Assembly (NCBI RefSeq): GCF_002968285.2
Contig: NZ_CP134400.1
Location: 4,216,001 to 4,280,000, forward strand
Source: Mycobacterium sp. ITM-2016-00318
GTDB taxonomy: Bacteria; Actinomycetota; Actinomycetes; Mycobacteriales; Mycobacteriaceae
Reading direction: 5' to 3'
DNA length: 64,000 nt
Shown here: piece by piece, positions 54,741 through 62,890 of the stretch
Position numbering within the stretch: position 1 is the stretch's first letter
Layout: the number at the start of each line of letters is the position of its first letter
Made by a program: the position numbers and the translations under genes
The notes under the pieces: generated by a model
What the model was told of the DNA's origin: nothing
Databases searched by the model: none
The model's input: only the letters and a program-made list of their open reading frames with translations

Positions 54741-56429
54741 CTAGCGCCGGCCCGCGATCCATTCTCGGCCACGGGCGACGGCGTCATCGAGCGCGCCGAA
54801 CACCCGGTCGGTAGCGGGCACGATGCCGTCGGGCCCGAGCACATCGACCAGCCCTCCCCGTTCCAGGATCCGGTGCGCGGCAGGCGTCACACCTGCGACG
54901 ATCAGGCGCCCACCGTGGCTCTCCAGTTGGCCCGCCCACCGCCGCAACGCCTTGATCGCGACCGACGACGGTACATCGGGCAGCATTCGCATGCTCAGTA
55001 CGACGACGGCGTTCGTCGAGCCCGCCGGCCTTGGCCACTCCTCGTCGATGCGGGCCACCTCGGCGAAGAGCCCGACGCCTGCGTAGTGCAGGACGGTCAC
55101 CTCGTTGCTCGGGCACTCCTCGGGGACGGGGATCACTTGGTAGTCGCCGTCGTCGGTCTGCTTCAAGGCCATCAGCTGCGCGGATTGCGTGGCCTTGACG
55201 CAGTACAGGACAAGCGAGGCGATCACCCCGATCAGGATCGCGGTGTGCAGCGGCAGCTGGGTGGTGGCAACGAAGGTGATCAGCATGGCGACTGCGGACA
55301 TCGGTGCCACCCGCAACACCAGCTTGATGTCGGGCAGCCTGCCTGCGATGAGCTCGAAGCCGATGACCAGGATCAGGCCGCCGATGACCGGCATCGGGAT
55401 GAGCTCGGCGGCAGAACCGGCGAGCAGGACAAGCACCGCGAGCCACATGCCTGCGAAGATTCCCGCCCAACGGGTCTGCGCGCCAGCGGATGTCGCGACA
55501 CCGGTGCGGGAAAGCGAACCGCCCGCCGGCAATGCCCCGAAGAAGCCACCGACGAGGTTGCCCGCACCTTGCGCCGTGAAGTCGCCGGACATGTTGCTGC
55601 GCGTGCCGTCGGGATTCGGCACCGACGCCGAGATTCCTGCGGCCTGCGCCAGCGCGACCAGGGCCACCGCGATACCGCCGAGCAGCAGTTCGGGCATGGC
55701 CGCGAAATTCGGAATAGACAGGGGCGGAAGTGAATTCGTGATCGAAGCGATATCACCGACCGTCTCGACCTCGACGCGGGCGACGGCGACGACGACCGTC
55801 ACCACCACGAGCGCCAGCAGAATGGCGAACGATTTCAGTGGCTTGATGAAGTGGAACACCACCCAGACCGCGACGGTGCCTGCCGCGACGGCAACGGCCA
55901 GCGGCTGCCACAGCCCGATATGGGCCAGCGCATCGACGAACTTACCAATAGTGTTGTTACTCTGCGGTTTATAACCGGTGGAGTCGCGCAGCACGCCCGC
56001 GATGATCTGCAGCGCGATGCCGGTGCTGAACCCGGTCATCACTGCGTTGGAGACGAAGTTCATGACTGACCCGAAGCGAAGCAGGCCGAAGATCAGCATC
56101 ACGATTCCGACGACTAGCGCCAGCGCGGCGACATTGGCGGGGTCGGCCGGGTCGAGGCCCACTTCGGCCAGCACGCTGCGGGATGACAGCGCGATCGCGC
56201 TCGTGAGTGTGGTGACCATGAGCACGGTGCGCGCGAACAGCGAGGCGACGATGCCTGGAACTACCCCTGACCAGAGTCCGACGACAGGGTTGAAACCGCC
56301 GATGCTGGCGTAGGCCATTCCCTCGGGGATCGAGAACAACCCGGTGACTAGGCCGGCGAGTACGTCGCGCGGTTTGGGCCTGCCGAGTCGACGCACCGCA
56401 GACTTGACCTTGAAGTCGTGTGCGGGCAC
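54741..56429 (-). CDS. SulP-family anion transporter with STAS domain
   Basis: The product has 562 residues. The N-terminal ~420 hold the SulP transmembrane core (VLAGLVTGLFSIPEGMAYASIGGFNPVVGLWSG, VMTGFSTGIALQIIAG, GNLVGGFFGALPAGGSLSRTGVATSAGAQTRWAGIFAG, IGVIASLVLYCVKATQSAQL). The C-terminal ~130 form a STAS domain (VTVLHYAGVGLFAEVARIDEEW, VVVLSMRMLPDVPSSVAIKALRRWAGQLESHGGRLIVAGV). Substrates may be sulfate or bicarbonate; the nearby sulfur genes make sulfate attractive but not proved. The GTG start has no clear ribosome-binding site. Divergent from the patatin gene. Confidence 0.92.
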   Translation of the reverse strand: MPAHDFKVKSAVRRLGRPKPRDVLAGLVTGLFSIPEGMAYASIGGFNPVVGLWSGVVPGIVASLFARTVLMVTTLTSAIALSSRSVLAEVGLDPADPANVAALALVVGIVMLIFGLLRFGSVMNFVSNAVMTGFSTGIALQIIAGVLRDSTGYKPQSNNTIGKFVDALAHIGLWQPLAVAVAAGTVAVWVVFHFIKPLKSFAILLALVVVTVVVAVARVEVETVGDIASITNSLPPLSIPNFAAMPELLLGGIAVALVALAQAAGISASVPNPDGTRSNMSGDFTAQGAGNLVGGFFGALPAGGSLSRTGVATSAGAQTRWAGIFAGMWLAVLVLLAGSAAELIPMPVIGGLILVIGFELIAGRLPDIKLVLRVAPMSAVAMLITFVATTQLPLHTAILIGVIASLVLYCVKATQSAQLMALKQTDDGDYQVIPVPEECPSNEVTVLHYAGVGLFAEVARIDEEWPRPAGSTNAVVVLSMRMLPDVPSSVAIKALRRWAGQLESHGGRLIVAGVTPAAHRILERGGLVDVLGPDGIVPATDRVFGALDDAVARGREWIAGRR

Positions 56430-56477
56430 AGCCGATTGTGGCGCCGCCGACGCCGATTACGGCGCAAAATGGGTGCT

Positions 56478-57449
56478 ATGTCTGGCAATCGAGTGGCGCT
56501 GGCGCTCGGCAGCGGGGGTGCGCGGGGATACGCCCACATCGGAGTGATCAACGAGCTGCAAGAGCAAGGCTACGAGATCGTCGGCATCGCGGGGTCGTCG
56601 ATGGGTGCACTCGTCGGCGGGCTGCAGGCGGCCGGGAAGCTCGACGACTTCGCCGAATGGGCGAAAGCGCTGACACAGCGCGCGGTGCTTCGGCTGCTGG
56701 ACCCGAAGATCACCGCCGCAGGAGTGCTCCGGGCCGCGAAGATCCTCGACGCGGTTCGCGACATCCTCGGTGAGGTCACGATCGAGGATCTGCCGATCCC
56801 GTATACGGCGGTGTCGACCGACCTGATCGCGGGCAAGTCGGTATGGCTGCAGCGGGGCCCGGTGGACGCGGCGATCCGGGCGTCGATCGCTATACCGGGT
56901 GTCATCACTCCGCACATCCTCGACGGACGCCTGCTCGCCGACGGCGGTATTCTCGACCCGCTGCCGATGGCGCCGATCGCGGCCGTCAACGCCGACCTCA
57001 CCATCGCCGTGAGCCTGGCCGGCAACGAGACCGACGGTCGCTACGAGCCGACCGAAGCGGAGCCGCGCGCCACGACGGAGTGGTGGAACCGGATGTGGCG
57101 CAGCACTTCGTCGTTGTTCGAGTCGAGCACCATGCTCAACAGGTTCGGCCTTGCACCCGACGAAGCCGACGACGCGGAGTCGGTGATCGAGTCCGACAGC
57201 GACGAAGAACTCGTCGACAGCGCGAAGGAAACACCGGTCCCAAAGCTCGGCAGCTTCGAGGTGATGAACCGCACCATCGACATCGCGCAGGCCGCGCTGG
57301 CGCGGCACACGCTCGCGGCCTATCCACCCGACCTGCTGATCGAGGTGCCCAGAACCGCCTGTCGCAGCCTGGAATTCCACCGCGCGTCCGAGGTCATCGA
57401 CGTCGGCCGCGAATTGACAGCGCAGGCCGTCAAGAGGCTGGAAGGCTGA
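56478..57449 (+). CDS. Patatin-like phospholipase (Rv1063c-like)
   Basis: The product has 323 residues. The patatin oxyanion-hole motif is ALGSGGARGYAHIGVINEL. The nucleophile elbow is GIAGSSMGALVGGL (GSSMG, Ser), and the catalytic Asp is in GRLLADGGILDPLPM (DGG). It hydrolyses acyl esters of membrane lipids. The C-terminal region is charged. The ATG is set by CAAAAT (56465-56470) 7 nt upstream; an alternative ATG lies three codons earlier. Similar to Rv1063c, which occupies the same position after lpqV. Confidence 0.93.
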   Translation: MSGNRVALALGSGGARGYAHIGVINELQEQGYEIVGIAGSSMGALVGGLQAAGKLDDFAEWAKALTQRAVLRLLDPKITAAGVLRAAKILDAVRDILGEVTIEDLPIPYTAVSTDLIAGKSVWLQRGPVDAAIRASIAIPGVITPHILDGRLLADGGILDPLPMAPIAAVNADLTIAVSLAGNETDGRYEPTEAEPRATTEWWNRMWRSTSSLFESSTMLNRFGLAPDEADDAESVIESDSDEELVDSAKETPVPKLGSFEVMNRTIDIAQAALARHTLAAYPPDLLIEVPRTACRSLEFHRASEVIDVGRELTAQAVKRLEG

Positions 57450-57455
57450 CAACGC

Positions 57456-57492
57456 GCTTCAGCCCAGGCTGGGAGATGGCCTGGGCTGAAGC
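57456..57492. terminator. Hairpin terminator between the patatin and the Pro/Ala-rich protein genes
   Basis: The perfect 14-bp stem is GCTTCAGCCCAGGC (57456-57469) and GCCTGGGCTGAAGC (57479-57492) with a 9-nt loop. It lies just after the patatin TGA and 18 bp before the convergent gene's stop codon, so it serves both. Confidence 0.8.
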
Positions 57493-57510
57493 TTGGAATG
57501 GCTTGTGCGG

Positions 57511-58197
57511 TTATCCGCACACACAACCGCCGTAATCGATTGGGTCGCCACCCGGGAAGCCGCCACCGGGCGCCGGGGCAGGCGCGGGTGCGGGCGCCGG
57601 GGCTGGGGCAGGAGCCGGGGCCGGGGCAGGAGCCGGAGCCGGGGCAGGAGCGGGGGCAGGAGCCGGAGCCGGGGCAGGAGCCGGGGCGGGCTTGGGCTCT
57701 TCCTTCTTGGGCTCTTCCTTCTTGGGCTCTTCCTTCTTGGGCTCTTCCTTCTTCTCCTCGACAGGCTTGGGAGAAGCGACCGGGCCGGGAGCGGCGACCG
57801 GGGCGGGAGCGACCGGGGCGTTGACCGTGCGCGGCGCCGAGGGGGTGACCACCCGCACCGGGGCGGGGTTGTTCACGATCACCGGGGCGGTGCCCGGATC
57901 GTTGTCGGCGCTCAGCGACGGGATCTCGATCGTGGAGGGAACGTTGAACACCGTCGAGGGCTGCGAGGCCGCGGCCTGCTCGGGTGCGCTGCTGGAGTTC
58001 ATCAGATACATCCCACCGAAGGCAGCCGCACCCACGACCGCCAGGCCCGCGATCATCAGCAGACCCTTGCTCGCCGTGGCCGACTGCGCCACCGGCGCCA
58101 TCTGCTGCACGGGCATCTGCTGCATCGGCATCGGCGCGTAGCCGTAGCCGTGGTGCTGGGGGCCGTAGTTCGGGTGCTGGGGGAAGGTGTTGTACAT
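57511..58197 (-). CDS. Pro/Ala-rich single-pass membrane protein with KKEEP repeats and Cys C-terminus
   Basis: The product has 228 residues. Residues 1-40 are a Met/Gln/Pro-rich cytoplasmic tail. Residues ~45-67 form one transmembrane helix (LLMIAGLAVVGAAAFGGMYLM). An external segment (about 70-140) leads to KKEEP repeated four times, then about 30 PA dipeptides, and the C-terminus GGDPIDYGGCVCG with two cysteines. The layout resembles TonB- or Pra-like stalks that could span the periplasm, and the final Cys pair is unusual. The start is ATG at 58197, with GAGGA 6 nt upstream. I do not recognise a family. Confidence 0.7.
   Translation of the reverse strand: MYNTFPQHPNYGPQHHGYGYAPMPMQQMPVQQMAPVAQSATASKGLLMIAGLAVVGAAAFGGMYLMNSSSAPEQAAASQPSTVFNVPSTIEIPSLSADNDPGTAPVIVNNPAPVRVVTPSAPRTVNAPVAPAPVAAPGPVASPKPVEEKKEEPKKEEPKKEEPKKEEPKPAPAPAPAPAPAPAPAPAPAPAPAPAPAPAPAPAPAPAPAPGGGFPGGDPIDYGGCVCG
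57694..57753 (-). repeat. 15-bp tandem repeat encoding KKEEP, four copies
   Basis: GGGCTCTTCCTTCTT occurs four times without mismatch (57694-57708, 57709-57723, 57724-57738, 57739-57753). It is followed on its left by a GC-rich run encoding alternating Pro-Ala. Confidence 0.95.
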
Positions 58198-58344
58198 CAC
58201 GTGTCCTCTGGTCTGAAGCTCGCTTGTGCGTCGCTTTCACAGGTAGGAGCGATCAACCCAGACCAGTCGCACACTTTTTCCCAAAGAAATTCGAGAAAAC
58301 TCTTCACCAACCATCACCGCAGGTCAGCACTTTTCGCCGGGCGG

Positions 58345-59202
58345 TCAGCCGGCGAGGAAATCGGCGACTTCGGCGGCGACGCGGCGGCCCTGCGCGCGTC
58401 CGGCGCGCGCCGACGGCTCGCGGCACGCCGGGTCGAGCGGGTTCGGGCCGAACGCCGAGAGTGCATCGTCGTCGGCGAAGACGCCCAGTGATCGACCGGG
58501 AAACGCGTCGACCTCAACCGCCGGATCGGGGCCGAACGGCGACGGCGCACCCTTTCCCGAGGGCACCAGGACGACGACGGTGCCGCAATCGAAGGCCAGC
58601 TTGAGGTTCATGGTGCTGCCGACTCCGCCGTCCATGTAGCGGTGCTCGCCGATCGTCACGGGAGGCCACGCACCGGGCACGGCGCAGCTCGCCGCCACGG
58701 CGTCGACGAGTTCGACGCCCGATCCGCGGTCGAAGACGACCAGTTCACCGGTGCCGATGTCGATAGCGGTGATACGCAGATCGCGCTCCGGCCAGTCGTG
58801 CGACGGCAACCGCTGGGCGATGACGTCGCGTCGGACGGCTTCGGGCACGGTCGCCGTCGTCTGCGCGACCTGCCCGATCCGCTGCAGCTTCTGCGCGGTC
58901 GTCGCGTCGCGGTCCGAAAGGGCGCTGATGAACAGTTCGGTGATGCCCTCGATGTCGACGCCGGGCGTGATCTCCTTGGATGCACCCGTGATCTGGCGTT
59001 CGTACAACTCGTCGAGGCTGCGCCCGCTCCCCAATTGGGCGGCCACCGCCGAACCGGCCGACGTGCCGATCACCACGTCGGACGCCAGCAGCGCGGTCGC
59101 CGTCTCCGCCGACTCGTCTTCGATGCCCCGCAGGATGCCGATCTCCCAGGCGATACCCGCCAATCCCCCGCCGGCCAGCACCAGGCCACGTTTCGATGTC
59201 AC
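58345..59202 (-). CDS. Patatin-like phospholipase (Rv1062-like)
   Basis: The product has 285 residues. Patatin motifs are LVLAGGGLAGIAWEIGILRGI (oxyanion hole), VVIGTSAGSAVAAQ (nucleophile GTSAG) and YMDGGVGSTMNLKLA (catalytic Asp of DGG). The length matches Rv1062, and it is the second patatin in the block after the one at 56478. The GTG at 59202 begins the conserved region and has CAGACT 6 nt upstream (59209-59214); the open frame continues 96 codons without similarity. It may hydrolyse membrane phospholipids or triacylglycerol. Confidence 0.9.
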   Translation of the reverse strand: MTSKRGLVLAGGGLAGIAWEIGILRGIEDESAETATALLASDVVIGTSAGSAVAAQLGSGRSLDELYERQITGASKEITPGVDIEGITELFISALSDRDATTAQKLQRIGQVAQTTATVPEAVRRDVIAQRLPSHDWPERDLRITAIDIGTGELVVFDRGSGVELVDAVAASCAVPGAWPPVTIGEHRYMDGGVGSTMNLKLAFDCGTVVVLVPSGKGAPSPFGPDPAVEVDAFPGRSLGVFADDDALSAFGPNPLDPACREPSARAGRAQGRRVAAEVADFLAG

Positions 59203-59266
59203 AGGCGGAGTCTGCCAGGCTGGCGATAACCGCCCTTGACACACCAACCCCGAGGAGCAGACGTCG

Positions 59267-60373
59267 ATGAAGACGAAAGCGGCCGTGCTATGGGGCCTGC
59301 ACCAGAAGTGGGAGGTCGAAGAGGTCGACCTGGACGGCCCCGCGCACGGCGAGGTGATGGTCAAGATGACCGCGAGCGGGCTGTGCCACTCCGACGAGCA
59401 CCTGGTCACCGGCGACCTACAGATGACCATGCCGGTGGTCGGCGGGCATGAAGGCGCGGGCGTCGTCGTGGAGGTCGGCGCCGGAGTCACCGATGTCGCC
59501 GAGGGCGATCACGTCGTGCTGAGCTTCATCCCCGCGTGCGGGCGGTGCGGGCCGTGTGTGCGCGGAATCAGCAATCTGTGCGAACTCGGGATGTATCTCC
59601 TCAAGGGCCCTCAGCTCGACGGCACTCATCGCTTCCATGCCCGCGGTCATGACGTCGGCCAGATGTGTCTGCTCGGAACGTTTTCGGAGTACACGGTGGT
59701 GCCGACCGCGTCGGTGGTGAAGGTCGACGACAGCGTCGCGTTGGATAAAGCTGCACTGGTCGGCTGCGGGGTGACCACCGGCTACGGCAGCGCGGTTCAC
59801 ACCGGCGAGGCCACCGCGGGAAGCACGGTTGTGGTGATGGGCGTCGGCGGAGTCGGCATCAACGCCGTGCAGGCGGCCAGGATCGTGGGCGCGCGACACA
59901 TCGTCGCGCTGGATCCGGTCGAGTACAAGCGTTCCCGTGCAATGGAGTTCGGCGCCACCCACACCGCCGCGTCTGTCGAGGAGGCGGCCAAGCTGGTGAT
60001 CGGGCTGACCCGCGGGCAGAAGGCCGACGTCTGCGTCGTCACCACCGACGTCGCAGAGGGCGCCTACGTCGCACAGGCACTCAGCCTGGTCGGCAAGCGC
60101 GGAAGGGTGGTGATGACGGCCATGGCGCATCCGGGCGAGGAACAAGTGAGCATGTCACTCGTCGACCTGACCCTGTTCGAAAAGCAGCTCCGGGGTTCGC
60201 TTTTCGGCTCATCAAACCCCCGCGTCGACATCTTCCGCATGCTGGACCTCTACGACTCCGGACAGTTGATGCTCGACGAACTCATCACCCGCGAATACAC
60301 GCTCTCCGACATCAATTCCGGGTACGACGATCTCCGCACCGGCGTCAACCTGCGCGGGCTGATCAGGTTCTGA
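59267..60373 (+). CDS. NDMA-dependent-type zinc alcohol dehydrogenase
   Basis: The product is a 368-residue medium-chain dehydrogenase. Catalytic zinc ligands are in ASGLCHSDEHLVTG (Cys) and GGHEGAG (His-Glu). The structural zinc loop is CGRCGPCVRGISNLC. The NAD-binding Rossmann motif is VVMGVGGVGINAVQAARIVGA. It matches the mycobacterial NDMA-dependent (nicotinoprotein-like) alcohol dehydrogenases, which hold NAD tightly and may use mycofactocin as redox partner; the partner genes are not in the window. GAGGAG stands about 9 nt before the ATG. The stop is 2 bp before the acid phosphatase gene. Confidence 0.9.
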   Translation: MKTKAAVLWGLHQKWEVEEVDLDGPAHGEVMVKMTASGLCHSDEHLVTGDLQMTMPVVGGHEGAGVVVEVGAGVTDVAEGDHVVLSFIPACGRCGPCVRGISNLCELGMYLLKGPQLDGTHRFHARGHDVGQMCLLGTFSEYTVVPTASVVKVDDSVALDKAALVGCGVTTGYGSAVHTGEATAGSTVVVMGVGGVGINAVQAARIVGARHIVALDPVEYKRSRAMEFGATHTAASVEEAAKLVIGLTRGQKADVCVVTTDVAEGAYVAQALSLVGKRGRVVMTAMAHPGEEQVSMSLVDLTLFEKQLRGSLFGSSNPRVDIFRMLDLYDSGQLMLDELITREYTLSDINSGYDDLRTGVNLRGLIRF

Positions 60374-60375
60374 CG

Positions 60376-61095
60376 GTGATCGCCCGCATCGCTGCCGCGG
60401 TGGCCGCCGCATCGATTGCCTTCGCTCCCACGGCCGTCGCCTCCCCGCCGGCACCCCCGTCGCCGATCATTCCGCCGCCGGTTCAGCCCGCCAACATCGG
60501 CGATCTGAAGACCGAGGCACGGGCCTACTACGGCAGCGGCGCCTATCTCACCGACCTCCAGCAGGCCGCCTGGCCCGCCATTCCGTGGATCATCGAGCGG
60601 GCCCCGCTGGTAGACCGGCCCGCGGTGGTCTTCGACATCGACGAAACCTCGTTGTCGAACTACGAAGCACTGAAGGCCAACGACTTCGGGCGTATCGTCG
60701 CCGGTCCGTGCGAGCTGCCTGGAGGTCCGTGCGGGTTGCAGGATTGGGATCTGCTCGCCGAGTCGACGCTGATACCGCCGACGATGGACGTGTTCAACAC
60801 CGCGAAGGATCGCGGTGCGGCGATCTTCTTCATCACCGGCCGGCCCGAATCGCAGCGCGCTGCCACCGAACGCAACCTCGCCGACGTCGGATACACCGGC
60901 TATTCCCGGCTGATCATGAAACCGACCGGCGGCCATTTCGGCTCGGCTGCTGACTTCAAAGCCCCTGCACGGCAGTCGATCTCAGCCGATGGATACACCA
61001 TCATCGCCAACATGGGTGACCAACCCTCAGACCTCGACGGCGGATTCGCCGAGCGCACGTTTCTGTTACCGAACCCGTTCTACCGCATTCCCTGA
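60376..61095 (+). CDS. Secreted HAD-family acid phosphatase (class B-like)
   Basis: The product has 239 residues. A signal peptide (MIARIAAAVAAASIAFAPTAVAS) precedes a Pro-rich linker and an acid-phosphatase-type HAD domain. Motif I is VVFDIDETSLSNYEAL (DIDET), with FFITGRPESQRAATERNL (motif II) and GDQPSDLDGG (motif IV acidic residues). It dephosphorylates exogenous phosphomonoesters in the cell wall or outside. It starts with GTG 2 bp after the alcohol dehydrogenase stop and is cotranslated with it. The functional link is not obvious. Confidence 0.9.
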   Translation: MIARIAAAVAAASIAFAPTAVASPPAPPSPIIPPPVQPANIGDLKTEARAYYGSGAYLTDLQQAAWPAIPWIIERAPLVDRPAVVFDIDETSLSNYEALKANDFGRIVAGPCELPGGPCGLQDWDLLAESTLIPPTMDVFNTAKDRGAAIFFITGRPESQRAATERNLADVGYTGYSRLIMKPTGGHFGSAADFKAPARQSISADGYTIIANMGDQPSDLDGGFAERTFLLPNPFYRIP

Positions 61096-61113
61096 ACGCC
61101 GAAACTCACGTTC

Positions 61114-61142
61114 TGGCGCATTTGTGCGAGTAGATCGCGCCA
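61114..61142. terminator. Short hairpin between convergent genes
   Basis: TGGCGC (61114-61119) pairs with GCGCCA (61137-61142) around a 17-nt loop. It lies between the acid phosphatase stop (61095) and the stop of the convergent SRPBCC gene (61167). It is weaker than the other hairpins listed here. Confidence 0.4.
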
Positions 61143-61166
61143 TTTTGTCGATCTCGGGATTACCGG

Positions 61167-61640
61167 TCAGTGCACCAGCTGGCGTGACAGCTCGGCGAGC
61201 GACTGGCGGGCGTAGCCCTTCCACAGCCGCCCGAACACGGGCAGCAGCGGCGCCGTCAGCGCGCTGCGCGGATGAATCGTCCACCGCCACGTCACGTTGG
61301 TGCCGTTGCCGATCGGCTCGAAAGTCCACACGCCCTCAACATGGTCGACCAACGGCGACAGCGGGCCCTTGACGTCGGACAGCGTGTATCCGAACGAATG
61401 CGGCGCATCGAAGTGAGTGAGCTTCTCCTGCATGCTGCCGCCGCCGACGAGGACGACCGTGCGTGTTTGCCCGGCAGCATCCCAGTCACCGGTCTGATTC
61501 CTGGTTTCCTTGATCGGCGGGATCGGGCCGTACCACTTGGTGAACAGCTCGGACAGCGGCATCGGAACCATGTCCCGGAACACGTCCGCCTGGCCCATTG
61601 CAATTGTGCGGGACTGCTCCACCACCAACGGCTTCGTCAT
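61167..61640 (-). CDS. SRPBCC-family protein
   Basis: The product is a 157-residue START/Bet v 1-fold protein. The N-terminal VVEQSRTIAMGQADVFRDMVPMPLSELFTKWYGPIPP precedes the strand region VVLVGGGSMQEKLTHFDAPHSFGYTLSDVKGPL and HVEGVWTFEPIGNGTNVTWRWTIHP, and a C-terminal amphipathic helix (LWKGYARQSLAELSRQLV). It probably binds a hydrophobic ligand. The ATG at 61640 has TAGTCT (61648-61653) 7 nt upstream, which includes the stop codon of the DapB-like gene. No function is known. Confidence 0.82.
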   Translation of the reverse strand: MTKPLVVEQSRTIAMGQADVFRDMVPMPLSELFTKWYGPIPPIKETRNQTGDWDAAGQTRTVVLVGGGSMQEKLTHFDAPHSFGYTLSDVKGPLSPLVDHVEGVWTFEPIGNGTNVTWRWTIHPRSALTAPLLPVFGRLWKGYARQSLAELSRQLVH

Positions 61641-61647
61641 GACATGA

Positions 61648-61653
61648 AGACTA
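61648..61653 (-). promoter_or_regulatory. -10 of the SRPBCC gene, built from the upstream stop codon
   Basis: The minus strand reads TAGTCT, then 7 nt, then ATG. The TAG is the stop codon of the DapB-like gene (61651-61653). It is the third such case in the window. Confidence 0.55.
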
Positions 61654-62703
61654 GCCACCCAGGCGGGGCGCCGCCTTGCCGCTGATCAGCGGGAGATCGA
61701 GCATCGTCAGGATGCCCGGCTCGGCCGCGCAGACGGCCGGAACCGAGTTCACACAGTGCGCGGCGGTGCCCACGACACCGAGGTCGGGCCCCTCGTCGCC
61801 GGTCTTGGCGTGAAAGCCGTGCACGACGATGTCGAGGTCGGGATTTCCCCTTACCTCCATCTCGTACCGCTGCCCCCCCGGTCCGAAATCCCATGCCGGC
61901 ACGAGGTTTTCCTCCCCCATCAGCCAGTTCACCGTTACGCGTACGACCGGCTCGCCGTCAACGAGGGCTTCCCAGTGGAACTTGCGCCCCGCGACCTGGC
62001 CGGGCTCGATGACACCCAGCGGCGAGTCGATCGACGCCGTCGCCACGGCGGTCTCCTGGGTCGAACGAATCTTCGGGTCCGCGTTGAACCCCATCTCGGC
62101 GACGACCATCTTCACGGCCTGGATGAAGCCACTGTCGAGCATTTTCTGCGCAGGTCCCGTCAACGCCTTCTCCGGGAATTCACCGAAGCCCATGACGTGA
62201 CGAAGTACGTCAGGCGCCTCGTACGAACGCAGATCGGAGAACTCCTCTGCGCGAACGAATGTCACGCCGGTGGAGAACGCCGAGAACAGCAGTGGGAATT
62301 TCTCGCTGATGCCGCCGGGTGCCAAGCCGGTGCCGTGCAACGTCACACCGCCCGCCAGCGCCGCTTCCCGCATCGGTGCGGCACTGCGCTCGCTGGGGTA
62401 CAGCCAGCCGACGGGGGTGACGACGTTCTTGCCCGACCGCAGCAGCGCGGCCACCTCGTCGGGATTGGCCATCAGCGGCGCATAGATCACTGCGTCCGCG
62501 TCGAGGGCGACGATGTCGTCGATGCTGTTGGTGGCGGTCACGCCGAGCGGGGCGATTCCCGCCAGTTCGCCGACGTCGCGGCCCGCCTTGTCCGGCGAGT
62601 GCACCCAGCAGCCGACGAGATCGAGGTCCGGGTGCTCCAGCACGCCCCTGATCGCCGCAACGCCGACGCCGCCGGTGGCCCACTGAACGACCCGAAGGCC
62701 CAT
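61651..62703 (-). CDS. DapB-like NAD(P)-binding reductase (Rv1059-like)
   Basis: The product has 350 residues. The N-terminal Rossmann fold is RVVQWATGGVGVAAIRGVLEHPDLDLVGCWVHSPDKAGRDVGELAG. The DAVIYAPLMANPDEVAALLRSGKNVVTPVGW segment resembles dihydrodipicolinate reductase and related amine/imine reductases; the rest matches mycobacterial Rv1059-type proteins. Mycobacteria carry many such paralogues, and their substrate is unknown. GGGAGG lies about 6 nt before the ATG. The KstR-type operator at 62729 lies upstream, and the divergent gene is a lipid-transfer thiolase. Confidence 0.85.
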   Translation of the reverse strand: MGLRVVQWATGGVGVAAIRGVLEHPDLDLVGCWVHSPDKAGRDVGELAGIAPLGVTATNSIDDIVALDADAVIYAPLMANPDEVAALLRSGKNVVTPVGWLYPSERSAAPMREAALAGGVTLHGTGLAPGGISEKFPLLFSAFSTGVTFVRAEEFSDLRSYEAPDVLRHVMGFGEFPEKALTGPAQKMLDSGFIQAVKMVVAEMGFNADPKIRSTQETAVATASIDSPLGVIEPGQVAGRKFHWEALVDGEPVVRVTVNWLMGEENLVPAWDFGPGGQRYEMEVRGNPDLDIVVHGFHAKTGDEGPDLGVVGTAAHCVNSVPAVCAAEPGILTMLDLPLISGKAAPRLGG

Positions 62704-62728
62704 GTCATTCCTCCCGCCGTCGCAGAAC

Positions 62729-62742
62729 TAGAACACGTTCTA
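62729..62742 (+). promoter_or_regulatory. KstR-type operator between the DapB-like and lipid-transfer thiolase genes
   Basis: TAGAACACGTTCTA is a perfect TnnAACnnGTTnnA match and fully palindromic except at the two central bases. It lies 25 bp upstream of the minus-strand ATG (62703) and about 150 bp upstream of the plus-strand ATG (62891). The minus-strand gene is the more likely target. Confidence 0.8.
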
Positions 62743-62890
62743 CTCAGGTGTACACCACGGGGCGCAAGGGCACGTCACAATTGCCCCTCAGCCCGCCGTA
62801 TTCGTCGTCGACCTGTACCTAACTCCACAGCCGGGGCCACGCCGCGCTATGTTTCACCTCGACCGCGCAGTGCAGCGAAGGGACCAGAAC

